Positions 52,484 to 60,848 of a stretch of 64,000 nt of DNA are shown here, piece after piece (positions within the stretch are counted from its first letter, which is position 1; every line of letters starts with the position of its first letter). The notes beneath the pieces were generated by a model. The model was given only the letters and a program-made list of their open reading frames with translations, had not been told where the DNA came from and ran no database searches. Made by a program: the position numbers and the translations under genes. Source of the DNA: Oceanihabitans sp. 2_MG-2023 (GTDB lineage: Bacteria > Bacteroidota > Bacteroidia > Flavobacteriales > Flavobacteriaceae); NCBI RefSeq assembly GCF_030547245.1, contig NZ_JAUOQT010000001.1, forward strand, positions 682,001-746,000. The letters run 5' to 3'.

Positions 52484-53470
52484 ATGAAAAAAGTACTTAT
52501 AACAGGAGCAGCAGGTTTTTTAGGTTCGCATTTATGTGACAGATTTATAGCTGAAGGTTTTTATGTTATAGGTATGGATAACTTTATAACTGGAGATAAA
52601 AAAAATATTTCACATTTAGAGAACAATGCTAATTTCGAGTTTATTAAACATGATGTAACAGAGTTTATTAGCATTGAAGGAGATTTAGATTATGTATTGC
52701 ATTTTGCATCACCTGCAAGTCCTATAGACTATTTAAAAATACCTATTCAGACCTTAAAAGTAGGCTCGTTAGGTACACACAACTTATTAGGTTTAGCCAA
52801 AGCTAAAAATGCAAGGTTGCTAATTGCATCGACTTCCGAAGTATATGGAGATCCTTTAGTTCATCCTCAAACAGAGAGTTATTACGGTAATGTAAATACC
52901 ATTGGACCTAGAGGTGTTTATGACGAAGCAAAACGTTTTCAAGAATCTATAACGATGGCATATCATAGATTTCATGGTGTAGAGACGCGCATTGTTCGTA
53001 TTTTTAATACCTATGGGCCAAGAATGAGGTTAAATGACGGTAGAGTTATTCCTGCATTTATGGGGCAAGCACTAAGAGGAGAAGATTTAACTGTTTTTGG
53101 CGATGGTATGCAAACACGGTCTTTTTGTTATGTAGACGACCAAGTAGAAGGCATTTTTAGATTAATGTTTAGTGATTATGCAAACCCGGTAAATATTGGC
53201 AACCCGAACGAAATTACAATTAAAGACTTTGCTGAAGAAATTATTAAACTAACCAATACCTCTCAAAAAATAATTTATAAAGAATTACCAGTAGACGATC
53301 CACTACAAAGGCAACCAGATATAACTTTAGCAAAAAAATTATTAGGTTGGCAACCCAAAGTTGAACGCGAAGAAGGTATGCTTAAAACATTTAATTATTT
53401 TAAATCTTTATCCGACGAAGATTTATATAAAAGTGAGCATAAAGATTTTTCTAAACACATAAAAAAATAA
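52484..53470 (+). CDS. UDP-glucuronate decarboxylase (UDP-xylose synthase)
   Basis: A 328-residue extended SDR that should convert UDP-glucuronate to UDP-xylose. Motifs are [16 protein letters not shown] (about 5-20), [15 protein letters not shown] (characteristic of UXS enzymes), [15 protein letters not shown] and the catalytic YDEAKR (Y146, K150). [10 protein letters not shown] and the late [20 protein letters not shown] follow. It begins 12 bases after ugd, which makes the substrate. A xylose residue, or a derivative from it, is thus expected in the glycan. Confidence 0.93.
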   Translation: MKKVLITGAAGFLGSHLCDRFIAEGFYVIGMDNFITGDKKNISHLENNANFEFIKHDVTEFISIEGDLDYVLHFASPASPIDYLKIPIQTLKVGSLGTHNLLGLAKAKNARLLIASTSEVYGDPLVHPQTESYYGNVNTIGPRGVYDEAKRFQESITMAYHRFHGVETRIVRIFNTYGPRMRLNDGRVIPAFMGQALRGEDLTVFGDGMQTRSFCYVDDQVEGIFRLMFSDYANPVNIGNPNEITIKDFAEEIIKLTNTSQKIIYKELPVDDPLQRQPDITLAKKLLGWQPKVEREEGMLKTFNYFKSLSDEDLYKSEHKDFSKHIKK

Positions 53471-53471
53471 A

Positions 53472-54830
53472 TTGAGCACATTTAAGCAAGGAAGATATTC
53501 AGTCTATTTAAGACCAATTTCATATTTAATAGATTTAACTATAATAAATAGTTTGGCAATACTTTATTTTTTTAAAAGTGTTGATCCAGCAATCTTTGTT
53601 TTAACTATATCTATTTCATGGATTATTATTTCTACACTTTCTAAGTTTTATGGTGTTTTTAGATATACTCGTGAAGTAGCAATTATGACACTTGTTTTTA
53701 GGCAAATGGCTCTTTTTACACTTGTTATTTTTGCGTTTTCTGGCTTTTATTACGAATTAGATATTCTTCCAAAAACAATTTTTAAATACATTGTTAGTGT
53801 TTTTGCTCTTGTAACGCTATTTAAATTTACCTTATATTATTTATTACAAAGGTATCGAGTTTCTTTTGGTGGAAATTATAGAGTTACTGCTATTTTAGGT
53901 AAAAACAAACAAACGCTTGCTCTAGAAAAATTTTTTAACGATAAACCAGAATACGGTTATTCGCATACCAAAACCTTTAGTTTTAAAAATATTACTGAAG
54001 TAGATTTACAAGCATGTTTTGCCTTTTTAAAAGAGGAAAACGTAGATGAAATTTACTGTTCTTTATCGCAACTTACCAACAGCCAATTAAGTAAGGTTAT
54101 AGACTTTGCAGATAATAACCTTAAGATATTAAAGTTTTTACCAGATAATAAAGATATATACTCTAAAAAATTAAAGTACGAATATTATAATTACACCCCT
54201 ATTTTATCGTTTCGTAATATACCTTTAGAAGATTCTGTAAACCAGTTTCTTAAAAGAATATTCGATATTGTATTTTCATCTGCAGTTATTATTCTTTTAC
54301 TATCCTGGTTAACTCCAATTATTGCAATACTAATATTATTAGAATCTAGAGGGCCAATTTTCTTTAAACAGTCTCGAAACGGTTTTAATTATAAAGAATT
54401 TGATTGTTATAAGTTTAGATCTATGACGCCAAATAAAAATGCAAACTTACACCAAGCAACAAGAGGGGACCAACGTGTTACTAAAATAGGTAAGTTTATT
54501 CGTAAAACTAGTATCGATGAGTTACCTCAGTTTTTTAATGTATTGTTTGGAGACATGTCGGTTGTAGGACCAAGACCACATATGGTAAGTCACACCAATA
54601 TGTATGCAAAACGAATAGATAAATTTATGGTAAGACACTTTGTCAAACCTGGAATTACAGGATTAGCACAAGTAAGTGGTTTTAGAGGCGAAATAGAAAC
54701 CGATAAAGATATAATTAATCGAGTAAAACTAGATATCTTTTATATTGAGAACTGGTCTCTATTATTAGATCTTAAGATTGTTACCCAAACATTCATGAAT
54801 GTTGTTAACGGAGAAGATAAAGCATACTAG
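53472..54830 (+). CDS. Undecaprenyl-phosphate sugar-1-phosphate transferase (WcaJ-type)
   Basis: A 452-residue initiating glycosylphosphotransferase that places the first sugar-1-phosphate on undecaprenyl phosphate. The N-terminal half has four hydrophobic segments (first ~120 residues) and a CoA-binding-like domain. The C-terminal bacterial-sugar-transferase domain starts at about 259 (RIFDIVFSSAVIILLL). It contains GPIFFKQSRNGFNYKEFDCYKFRSM, GKFIRKTSIDELPQFFNVL and the SVVGPRPH motif. The start is TTG at 53472, one base after the previous stop. It is the last + strand gene and overlaps the convergent glycosyltransferase by four bases. Confidence 0.94.
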   Translation: MSTFKQGRYSVYLRPISYLIDLTIINSLAILYFFKSVDPAIFVLTISISWIIISTLSKFYGVFRYTREVAIMTLVFRQMALFTLVIFAFSGFYYELDILPKTIFKYIVSVFALVTLFKFTLYYLLQRYRVSFGGNYRVTAILGKNKQTLALEKFFNDKPEYGYSHTKTFSFKNITEVDLQACFAFLKEENVDEIYCSLSQLTNSQLSKVIDFADNNLKILKFLPDNKDIYSKKLKYEYYNYTPILSFRNIPLEDSVNQFLKRIFDIVFSSAVIILLLSWLTPIIAILILLESRGPIFFKQSRNGFNYKEFDCYKFRSMTPNKNANLHQATRGDQRVTKIGKFIRKTSIDELPQFFNVLFGDMSVVGPRPHMVSHTNMYAKRIDKFMVRHFVKPGITGLAQVSGFRGEIETDKDIINRVKLDIFYIENWSLLLDLKIVTQTFMNVVNGEDKAY

Positions 54831-55990
54831 AGTGCGCTAGAAAGCTTTATAAGTTGTGCTTCTAAATTAAAAGCTATTGTTGCGGTTTCTTTTATTTTCT
54901 GTTTTGTAGCAAAGGTAATTTCCGAAACATCTATAGATGCAATTACAGTATTTAAATCTTCATAGTTTGAAGCAGTAGCAATCCAACCAAGTTTGTTGTT
55001 TTTTACAATAGTTTCTCCTTCGCCACCCCCAAAATACAAAATTGGTAATCCAAGTTTTGCATATTCATATATTTTTGAAGGTACCGAACCATATATTCTA
55101 TTTAACAAAGGAATAATAGCTACATCATATCCTAAAAGGACTTTGTGTAATACTTTGCGCGTTACTCTTCCATGAAAATATATAGGAAGTTCAGGGTGCT
55201 CTACTAAAAAGCCTTCTATACGCTTCTGTTCGGCTCCTGAGCCATAAATATGTAATTCAATATTGTTATACTCTAACGCTGTACAAAGTTTATAAACACC
55301 TTGAGCAACTCCTAAAAGTCCAGCGTAAACTAGTTTTATTTTTTCTTCGGAAGGCTCTCTAGCTTCTATTTCTGGAGCTTCAAAATCTGGATAATTTCTA
55401 TATAAAAACACTTCTTTTTTAGGGAAAATAGAATGAATATGTGTTCGTATCTCTTCACTTTGCCCTAAAATTAAATCTGCTTTGTTATAATTAAATCGTT
55501 CAATTTTTTCCAGCATTTTATAACTAAAATTCTTTTTTAAAGCACCAAGCTCTAATCCTGCAATTGGCCATAAATCACTTACATTTAAGATGAGTTTTCT
55601 TTTTTTAGAACGCAAAAAAAACATTGCAGTAAATGCAACTAGCAAAGGAGGAGACTGTACAATTACCGTTTTGGGTACCTTGTTAAAAATAAAAAACCAA
55701 ACTAAACTAAAGCTATAGGAAAGCATTGCTATTAAACGCAAAAATTTGTTTTTAGAAACTGTTGCATAAATCCATAATCGATGTATTATTATGTTTTTTT
55801 CAATACTAGTATGCTTAAACTTCTTTTGGTAATCTTCAAATATTTTCCCGGTTGGATAATTAGGTAGAGGTGTAATAACGGATACTTTAAAATTACGTTG
55901 CTGCAAACCTTCCGCTAAATGAAAAATTCGATTTGAAGCTGCTCCAATTTCTGGAGGAAAGTAACTAGTTATAATTAAAATATCTTTCAT
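54827..55990 (-). CDS. GT4 family glycosyltransferase (WbuB-like)
   Basis: A 387-residue GT-B transferase. The N-terminus IITSYFPPEIGAASNRIFHLAEGL (about 5-28) and VITPLPNYPTG are typical of WbuB/FnlN-like enzymes. The C-terminal donor half has LVYAGLLGVAQG (about 209-220), the glycan donor-loop RIYGSVPSKIYEYAKLGLPILYFG (about 299-322) and the conserved Glu in GEGE. It is the first gene of the minus strand facing the polysaccharide operon, and its 3' end overlaps the WcaJ-like gene by four bases. It probably adds a repeat-unit sugar; the sugar is not determined. Confidence 0.9.
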   Translation of the reverse strand: MKDILIITSYFPPEIGAASNRIFHLAEGLQQRNFKVSVITPLPNYPTGKIFEDYQKKFKHTSIEKNIIIHRLWIYATVSKNKFLRLIAMLSYSFSLVWFFIFNKVPKTVIVQSPPLLVAFTAMFFLRSKKRKLILNVSDLWPIAGLELGALKKNFSYKMLEKIERFNYNKADLILGQSEEIRTHIHSIFPKKEVFLYRNYPDFEAPEIEAREPSEEKIKLVYAGLLGVAQGVYKLCTALEYNNIELHIYGSGAEQKRIEGFLVEHPELPIYFHGRVTRKVLHKVLLGYDVAIIPLLNRIYGSVPSKIYEYAKLGLPILYFGGGEGETIVKNNKLGWIATASNYEDLNTVIASIDVSEITFATKQKIKETATIAFNLEAQLIKLSSAL

Positions 55991-56121
55991 TTCAATTTAT
56001 ATATTTCAAAAAAAACAATTAGAAAATTAAAAGGAAAGCTAGCTAAAAAGTTTAGATCAAGTTGGGTTTTACAATGCATACCCCTTCGTTTTGTTAGCCT
56101 TTTAATATTAATTAGTTTCAT

Positions 56122-57426
56122 TTAAGTTAGTAAAGATATAAACTGTTTCAACTTTCCGCTTTTGGATCGTTCTATTTTCGTTTGCTTTTCAAAGATAATA
56201 GTCAAGCCTTTTTCTAAATAATTTTCAATTTCAATTTTTATATTCTCTTTTTTTTCTTCCGAAATAACTTCCGAGCTAACGTAAATAATTTTAAATTCAT
56301 TTAGTTTAAGTTGCTCAATAATAAACTCTTTAATCTTTCCATTATCTTCAATTATACTTTTAGTAATGTAGTAAAAAGTTAACCCAGCAGCTTTTTTACC
56401 GCTTGGTAAAATAACGATATCATTAGTTCTGCCAATAAGTTTTTTAAGTATAGGTTTTTGTAAAGTACTGTTTTTACTTAGTATTCCAACATCACCAATA
56501 TCATATCGTATAAAGGGATGTGCTTTATTGTAAAGCGATGTAATTACAATTCTACCTTCCTTTTCAAATGGTAAAATATTATCTTTTGCATCTAGAATTT
56601 CAACAAAAAGCGTTTCGCTATTTAATTGCCAAATATCTTCAGGGTTTTGAAAAGCAATTAAGTCAAGTTCGGATGCTCCATATTCATTAATTACCGGAAT
56701 GTTAAATTGTTTTTCAAGTAGCTTTTTATCGTCTTCAAAAAGCATTTCCGAAGTTATAACACATGCTTTTAATGTAGGACAAACATTCTTTAAAACAACA
56801 TTTTTTCTTTCCAAAAACTTTGCAAATTGCACAATAGCGCTTGTATAACCATTGATATAATCAAATTCTGTTCGCTTAAATTTCACCAAACATTTTGCAA
56901 AAGCAGCATCACTTAAATCGAAAACCGAAAACCGATAACGACTACTTAAAAAGTCTTTTAATCGCTCTTTATAATAGTTTTTTTTGTCTAATGGAATACC
57001 ATAAAATCGTGCCTGTTTTGAAGAATTAAAATCTAAACTAAACCAACCAAATCTATTTTGTATTATAGCCCAAGTTAAAGCATGACAAAATTTGTCTTTA
57101 GCGAAAACAAAAGGGTCTCCAGAGGAGCCTGAAGTTTTGTTTACATATACATTTTTTGTAGTAAACCCTTCCGAAAGTCTTTGGTCGAGAGGTTTTTGTA
57201 AATCGCTTTTAGTTAGTACTGGAATACTTTTCCAGTCTGTAATAGTAGCATTTTTAGCTATTTGCTGATAAAACGAATTGTTTTGAAGGTGATAATTAAA
57301 AATATCCTTTTTTTTCTGAAGGATATAATCTTCAAAATCTGCTTCATTTTTTCCTTGAATCATTTCCAAAGTACGCTTAGCTTTCTTAATAGGAAAGCCA
57401 TTTAGTTTTAAAGAAAGATTAAACAA
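56122..57426 (-). CDS. Phenylacetate-CoA-ligase-like (CapK family) adenylating enzyme
   Basis: An ANL-superfamily protein of 435 residues from the TTG at 57426, where LFNLSLKLNGFPIKKAK matches how family members begin. The AMP-binding loop is VNKTSGSSGDPFVFAKD. NEYGASELDLIAFQ, RYDIGDVGIL and IGRTNDIVILPSGKKAAGLT are also present. An ATG at 57504 extends the frame but would overlap the likely purD -7 box; the first internal ATG is 57363. CapK-like genes are common in polysaccharide loci and their substrate is unknown. It is transcribed towards the GT4 gene, 131 bases away. Confidence 0.83.
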   Translation of the reverse strand: MFNLSLKLNGFPIKKAKRTLEMIQGKNEADFEDYILQKKKDIFNYHLQNNSFYQQIAKNATITDWKSIPVLTKSDLQKPLDQRLSEGFTTKNVYVNKTSGSSGDPFVFAKDKFCHALTWAIIQNRFGWFSLDFNSSKQARFYGIPLDKKNYYKERLKDFLSSRYRFSVFDLSDAAFAKCLVKFKRTEFDYINGYTSAIVQFAKFLERKNVVLKNVCPTLKACVITSEMLFEDDKKLLEKQFNIPVINEYGASELDLIAFQNPEDIWQLNSETLFVEILDAKDNILPFEKEGRIVITSLYNKAHPFIRYDIGDVGILSKNSTLQKPILKKLIGRTNDIVILPSGKKAAGLTFYYITKSIIEDNGKIKEFIIEQLKLNEFKIIYVSSEVISEEKKENIKIEIENYLEKGLTIIFEKQTKIERSKSGKLKQFISLLT

Positions 57427-57491
57427 ATTCAAACAATAAGATATTTTTGTAAAGTAAATAAAAAATATTCGTGTTTTCGGCGCATTAGTTT

Positions 57492-57499
57492 TATTTTTG
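57492..57499 (+). promoter_or_regulatory. Putative -7 box of purD promoter
   Basis: TATTTTTG matches TAnnTTTG and lies 17 bases before the purD ATG at 57517. No TTG at ideal spacing is visible. Confidence 0.4.
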
Positions 57500-57516
57500 A
57501 GCAAACAAAATACAAC

Positions 57517-58788
57517 ATGACTATTTTAATTCTTGGTTCTGGTGGAAGAGAACATACTTTTGCTTGGAAAATCGCTCAAAGCCCTTTGTGTAAAAATATT
57601 TACGTTGCTCCAGGTAACTCTGGAACAGCAGCAATTGCTACAAATGTAGATCTAAGTGTAACCGATTTTCAATCTATTAAAACCTTGGTTTTAGAAAAAG
57701 AGATTGATATGGTTGTAGTTGGCCCAGAAGACCCACTAGTTTTAGGAGTTCATGATTTCTTTTTACAAGATGAAGCATTAAAACACGTTGCGGTTATTGG
57801 CCCAGAAAAAGCAGCAGCAGAATTAGAAGGTAGTAAAGAATTTGCTAAAGAGTTTTTATACAGACACAATATCCCAACTGCAGCGTATCAAAGTTTTAAT
57901 GCAAATAACGTAGAAGAAGGTTATGCGTTTTTAGAAACTTTAAAGGCACCTTATGTTTTAAAAGCGGATGGGTTGGCAGCAGGTAAAGGGGTGTTAATTT
58001 TAAATGATTTAGACCAAGCGAAAGCAGAATTAAAAAGTATGCTATTAGATGCTAAGTTTGGTGAAGCAAGTAACAAAGTTGTTATTGAAGAGTTCTTAGA
58101 CGGCATAGAATTAAGCTGTTTTGTTTTAAGCGATGGGAAAAATTACAAAATTTTACCAACAGCAAAAGATTACAAACGAATTGGTGAAGGAGATACTGGG
58201 TTAAATACAGGAGGAATGGGAGCAATTTCTCCAGTACCTTTTGCTACAAAAGAGTTTTTAAATAAAATTGAAGAGCGCATTGTAAAACCAACGATATCTG
58301 GTTTACAAAAGGACAATTTACCATATAAAGGTTTCATTTTCATTGGTTTAATAAAAGTTGGGGACGACCCTAAGGTTATCGAATATAATGTAAGAATGGG
58401 AGATCCAGAGACCGAAGTGGTTTTGCCAAGACTTAAAAATGATTTAGTGGAAATCTTTCAAGCAATAGCAAACCAAACTTTAGATGCCATAGAAATTGAG
58501 ATAGACCAACGTGCAGCAACAACGGTGATGTTAGTTTCTGGAGGTTATCCAGAAGGATATCAAAAAGGAAAAGAAATTACAGGTGTAGAAAATATTAAAG
58601 AGTCTATAGCTTTTCATGCAGGATCAAAACTTAAAGACGGTAAAATAGTTACTTCTGGTGGACGCGTAATGGCAATTACAAGTTATGGAAATACCTACCA
58701 AGAAGCCATAAAAAAATCTTATCAAAGCATAGAAAAACTACATTTTGATAAGATGAATTATCGTAAAGATATTGGTTTTGACCTGTAA
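57517..58788 (+). CDS. purD: Phosphoribosylamine-glycine ligase (GARS)
   Basis: ATP-grasp enzyme that joins glycine to phosphoribosylamine in de novo purine synthesis. The 423 residues open LILGSGGREHTFAWKIAQS (about 3-21). The GPEDPLVLGV segment, PYVLKADGLAAGKGV, the NTGGMGAISP loop (about 229-238) and EYNVRMGDPETEVV (about 287-300) are all typical. It has its own likely promoter, is divergent from the CapK-like gene and ends three bases before the convergent DUF6341 gene. It marks the return to housekeeping genes. Confidence 0.98.
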   Translation: MTILILGSGGREHTFAWKIAQSPLCKNIYVAPGNSGTAAIATNVDLSVTDFQSIKTLVLEKEIDMVVVGPEDPLVLGVHDFFLQDEALKHVAVIGPEKAAAELEGSKEFAKEFLYRHNIPTAAYQSFNANNVEEGYAFLETLKAPYVLKADGLAAGKGVLILNDLDQAKAELKSMLLDAKFGEASNKVVIEEFLDGIELSCFVLSDGKNYKILPTAKDYKRIGEGDTGLNTGGMGAISPVPFATKEFLNKIEERIVKPTISGLQKDNLPYKGFIFIGLIKVGDDPKVIEYNVRMGDPETEVVLPRLKNDLVEIFQAIANQTLDAIEIEIDQRAATTVMLVSGGYPEGYQKGKEITGVENIKESIAFHAGSKLKDGKIVTSGGRVMAITSYGNTYQEAIKKSYQSIEKLHFDKMNYRKDIGFDL

Positions 58789-58791
58789 TTC

Positions 58792-59019
58792 TTATAAATA
58801 AGAATGAGAGGTAACACTTTTATCTTCTTCATTGTTTTTATCAAATGTTCTTAATTGAAGCATCCAGTAAACCATTGCTACAAATCCAATAAGAATAAAA
58901 ATCCAAGAAATAATGTTTGCTGCAAACCAGTTTTCAAGTTCTAATTTTTTAATTGCATCTAATGGTGCAAATAAAACATTAACAAATAAGTCTTGTATAG
59001 CGTAAAAGAAATCTTTCAT
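58792..59019 (-). CDS. DUF6341 family small membrane protein
   Basis: A 75-residue protein with one clear membrane helix (about 34-54, IISWIFILIGFVAMVYWMLQL), preceded by an amphipathic start MKDFFYAIQDLFVNVLFAP. It belongs to DUF6341, a Bacteroidota-restricted family of unknown function that occurs beside DUF6427 genes, as here. A longer frame from ATG at 59049 exists but would lie partly over the promoter; the ATG at 59019 fits the family start. A complete promoter TTG-N19-TATTTTTG lies on the minus strand from 59076 to 59047. Confidence 0.85.
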   Translation of the reverse strand: MKDFFYAIQDLFVNVLFAPLDAIKKLELENWFAANIISWIFILIGFVAMVYWMLQLRTFDKNNEEDKSVTSHSYL

Positions 59020-59046
59020 AATAGTAATAATAGTATATTTACAAAG

Positions 59047-59076
59047 CAAAAATACAAAAAGAGTTAATGATTACAA
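59047..59076 (-). promoter_or_regulatory. Complete promoter of DUF6341 gene, minus strand
   Basis: On the minus strand TTG (59076-59074), an exact 19-base spacer, then TATTTTTG (59054-59047) fit TTG-N19-TAnnTTTG. The start codon at 59019 is about 28 bases beyond the -7 box. The -33 part lies inside the first codons of the divergent DUF6427 gene (ATG at 59067). Confidence 0.7.
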
Positions 59077-60008
59077 GTATTTTTAGTAAATCTAAGCCAA
59101 TAAATTTTTTAATAGTTTTTGTAATTACTGCTTTAGCATTTTTAAGTGTTAAATTAAAGTATGTACAAGAAGCTGTTACCACAGTGTTTATTATACAACA
59201 AGTGGGCGTTTTTATGGTTCTTTATTTTTCTGTTTTATTATTAAACTTTATTGTAACAAAAAATGAATTAACACTTAAAAGTAATTTAGAAATAATATTA
59301 TTTAGTCTTTTTGTACTACTCTTGCCAGAATCTTTAATAAGTTCTAAAGTTATTTTGGCTAATTTTTTTGTTCTTTTTGCTTTAAGACGTTTAATTAGCC
59401 TGCGAACCAAAAAAAATATTAAAAGTAAACTGTTTGATGCTGCTTTTTGTATTACTCTAGCTTCTTTCTTTTATTTTTGGTCGATTTTATTTCTTGTTTT
59501 AATCCCTTTCGTTTTATTGTTTCATTCTAGTAACAACATAAAGCATTGGTTGGTCCCTTTTTTAGGTATTGCCATCGTTTTATTATTAGCTGTAAGTGCT
59601 TCTATATTATTTAATAATACATTTTTAGGTTTCTTTACTAGTAATATTAAAATAAGTTTAAATTTTAATAGCTACAATTCACTTCAGTTTTTAGTAGCTT
59701 TAACTTTACTATTTTCCTTTGGTTTTTGGTCTGTTTTCTACTATTTAAAGAATTTAAGAAAGAAAGTGAGAACGATACGACCAGCATTTAAAACAATTTT
59801 TACAGCGCTATTACTTGCCTTTATATTATTTGTTATTGCTCCAAGTAAAAACGGAAGTGAACTTTTATTTTTATTTACACCTTTAACCATAATAATTACT
59901 AATTATATTGAAATTATTAAAGAAAAATGGTTTAAGGAGGTCTTTTTTAGTATATTATTAGTTGTACCATTTATATTATTAATGCTGCACTTTTTTGCCA
60001 AAAGCTAA
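59067..60008 (+). CDS. DUF6427 family integral membrane protein
   Basis: A 313-residue polytopic membrane protein with about nine hydrophobic segments, starting MITSIFSKSKPINFLIVFV, a start typical of DUF6427. LFALRRLISLRTKKNIKSKLFDAAFCI (about 109-135) is a conserved-looking cytoplasmic loop. The function is unknown. It is divergent from DUF6341, a common arrangement in Bacteroidota. Its last 30 bases overlap the 3' end of the convergent upp gene. Confidence 0.87.
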   Translation: MITSIFSKSKPINFLIVFVITALAFLSVKLKYVQEAVTTVFIIQQVGVFMVLYFSVLLLNFIVTKNELTLKSNLEIILFSLFVLLLPESLISSKVILANFFVLFALRRLISLRTKKNIKSKLFDAAFCITLASFFYFWSILFLVLIPFVLLFHSSNNIKHWLVPFLGIAIVLLLAVSASILFNNTFLGFFTSNIKISLNFNSYNSLQFLVALTLLFSFGFWSVFYYLKNLRKKVRTIRPAFKTIFTALLLAFILFVIAPSKNGSELLFLFTPLTIIITNYIEIIKEKWFKEVFFSILLVVPFILLMLHFFAKS

Positions 60009-60638
60009 ATCTCCAGCATCCCCTAATCCAGGAACTATATAACCTTTATCACTTAACTCTGGATCAATTGTTGCGATCCATAAACTCGTTTCTTCACTAA
60101 AATTTTTGTTTATAAAATCTACACCTTCTTGCGCACCAATTACACTTACTAAGTGTACGTTTTTTGGTTTTCCAAATGGTTTTAAAGCTTCAAAAGTAGC
60201 AAGCATCGATTGTCCAGTTGCTAACATCGGGTCTGCTAGAATAAGTGTTTTGTTTTCTAAACTTGGACAAGCTAAATACTCCACAATAATTTCAAAACTA
60301 TCTGGATCATCTTTATGATGTCTATATGCTGAAATAAAAGCGTTTTCAGCTGCATCAAAATAATTTAATAAACCATTATGTAATGGTACTCCAGCCCTTA
60401 AAATAGAACACAATACAATATCATTATTCATTACGTTTATTTTGCAATTCCCTAAAGGGGTTTCTATTGTTGATGCGTTATATTGTAGAGACTTACTCAT
60501 TTCATAACCCAATATTTCACCAATACGCTCGATGTTTCTTCTAAAACGCATACTGTCTTTCTGAATTTTCACATCTCTTATTTCAGAAACAAATGAATTT
60601 AAAATAGAATTTTCTTTTGCTAGATTGTATATTTTCAT
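59979..60638 (-). CDS. upp: Uracil phosphoribosyltransferase
   Basis: Salvage enzyme forming UMP from uracil and PRPP. The 219 residues include FRRNIERIGEILGYE (about 32-46), SILRAGVPLHNGLLNYF (about 78-94), the PRPP loop ADPMLATGQS (135-144) and the uracil-binding GLGDAGDLAFGKK near the C-terminus. All key parts are present. It overlaps the DUF6427 gene by 30 bases tail to tail, with no terminator between them, and has about 210 bases of AT-rich DNA in front. Confidence 0.97.
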   Translation of the reverse strand: MKIYNLAKENSILNSFVSEIRDVKIQKDSMRFRRNIERIGEILGYEMSKSLQYNASTIETPLGNCKINVMNNDIVLCSILRAGVPLHNGLLNYFDAAENAFISAYRHHKDDPDSFEIIVEYLACPSLENKTLILADPMLATGQSMLATFEALKPFGKPKNVHLVSVIGAQEGVDFINKNFSEETSLWIATIDPELSDKGYIVPGLGDAGDLAFGKKVQH

Positions 60639-60848
60639 GGCATAAAAATAAGCATAAAAAAAATATAAAATTTAAGGATTTTATCGACTTTTTATGAGTT
60701 TAGTCTAAAAAATATGCAATTTTTTAAATTATCTTAAAATAGTGGTAATTTGTAGTATATTTATGCTCCCCATTACAAAAATCTATCCGAAATTTCTTAC
60801 CTGTTTTATGTTATAGTTTGCTATAATTTAAACATAAAACTAATTAAC

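Noticed and set aside
57427-57504. Longer CapK-like reading frame from ATG 57504
   Set aside because: It would overlap the purD -7 box and adds a stretch (TRIFFIYFTKISY) unlike the family N-terminus.
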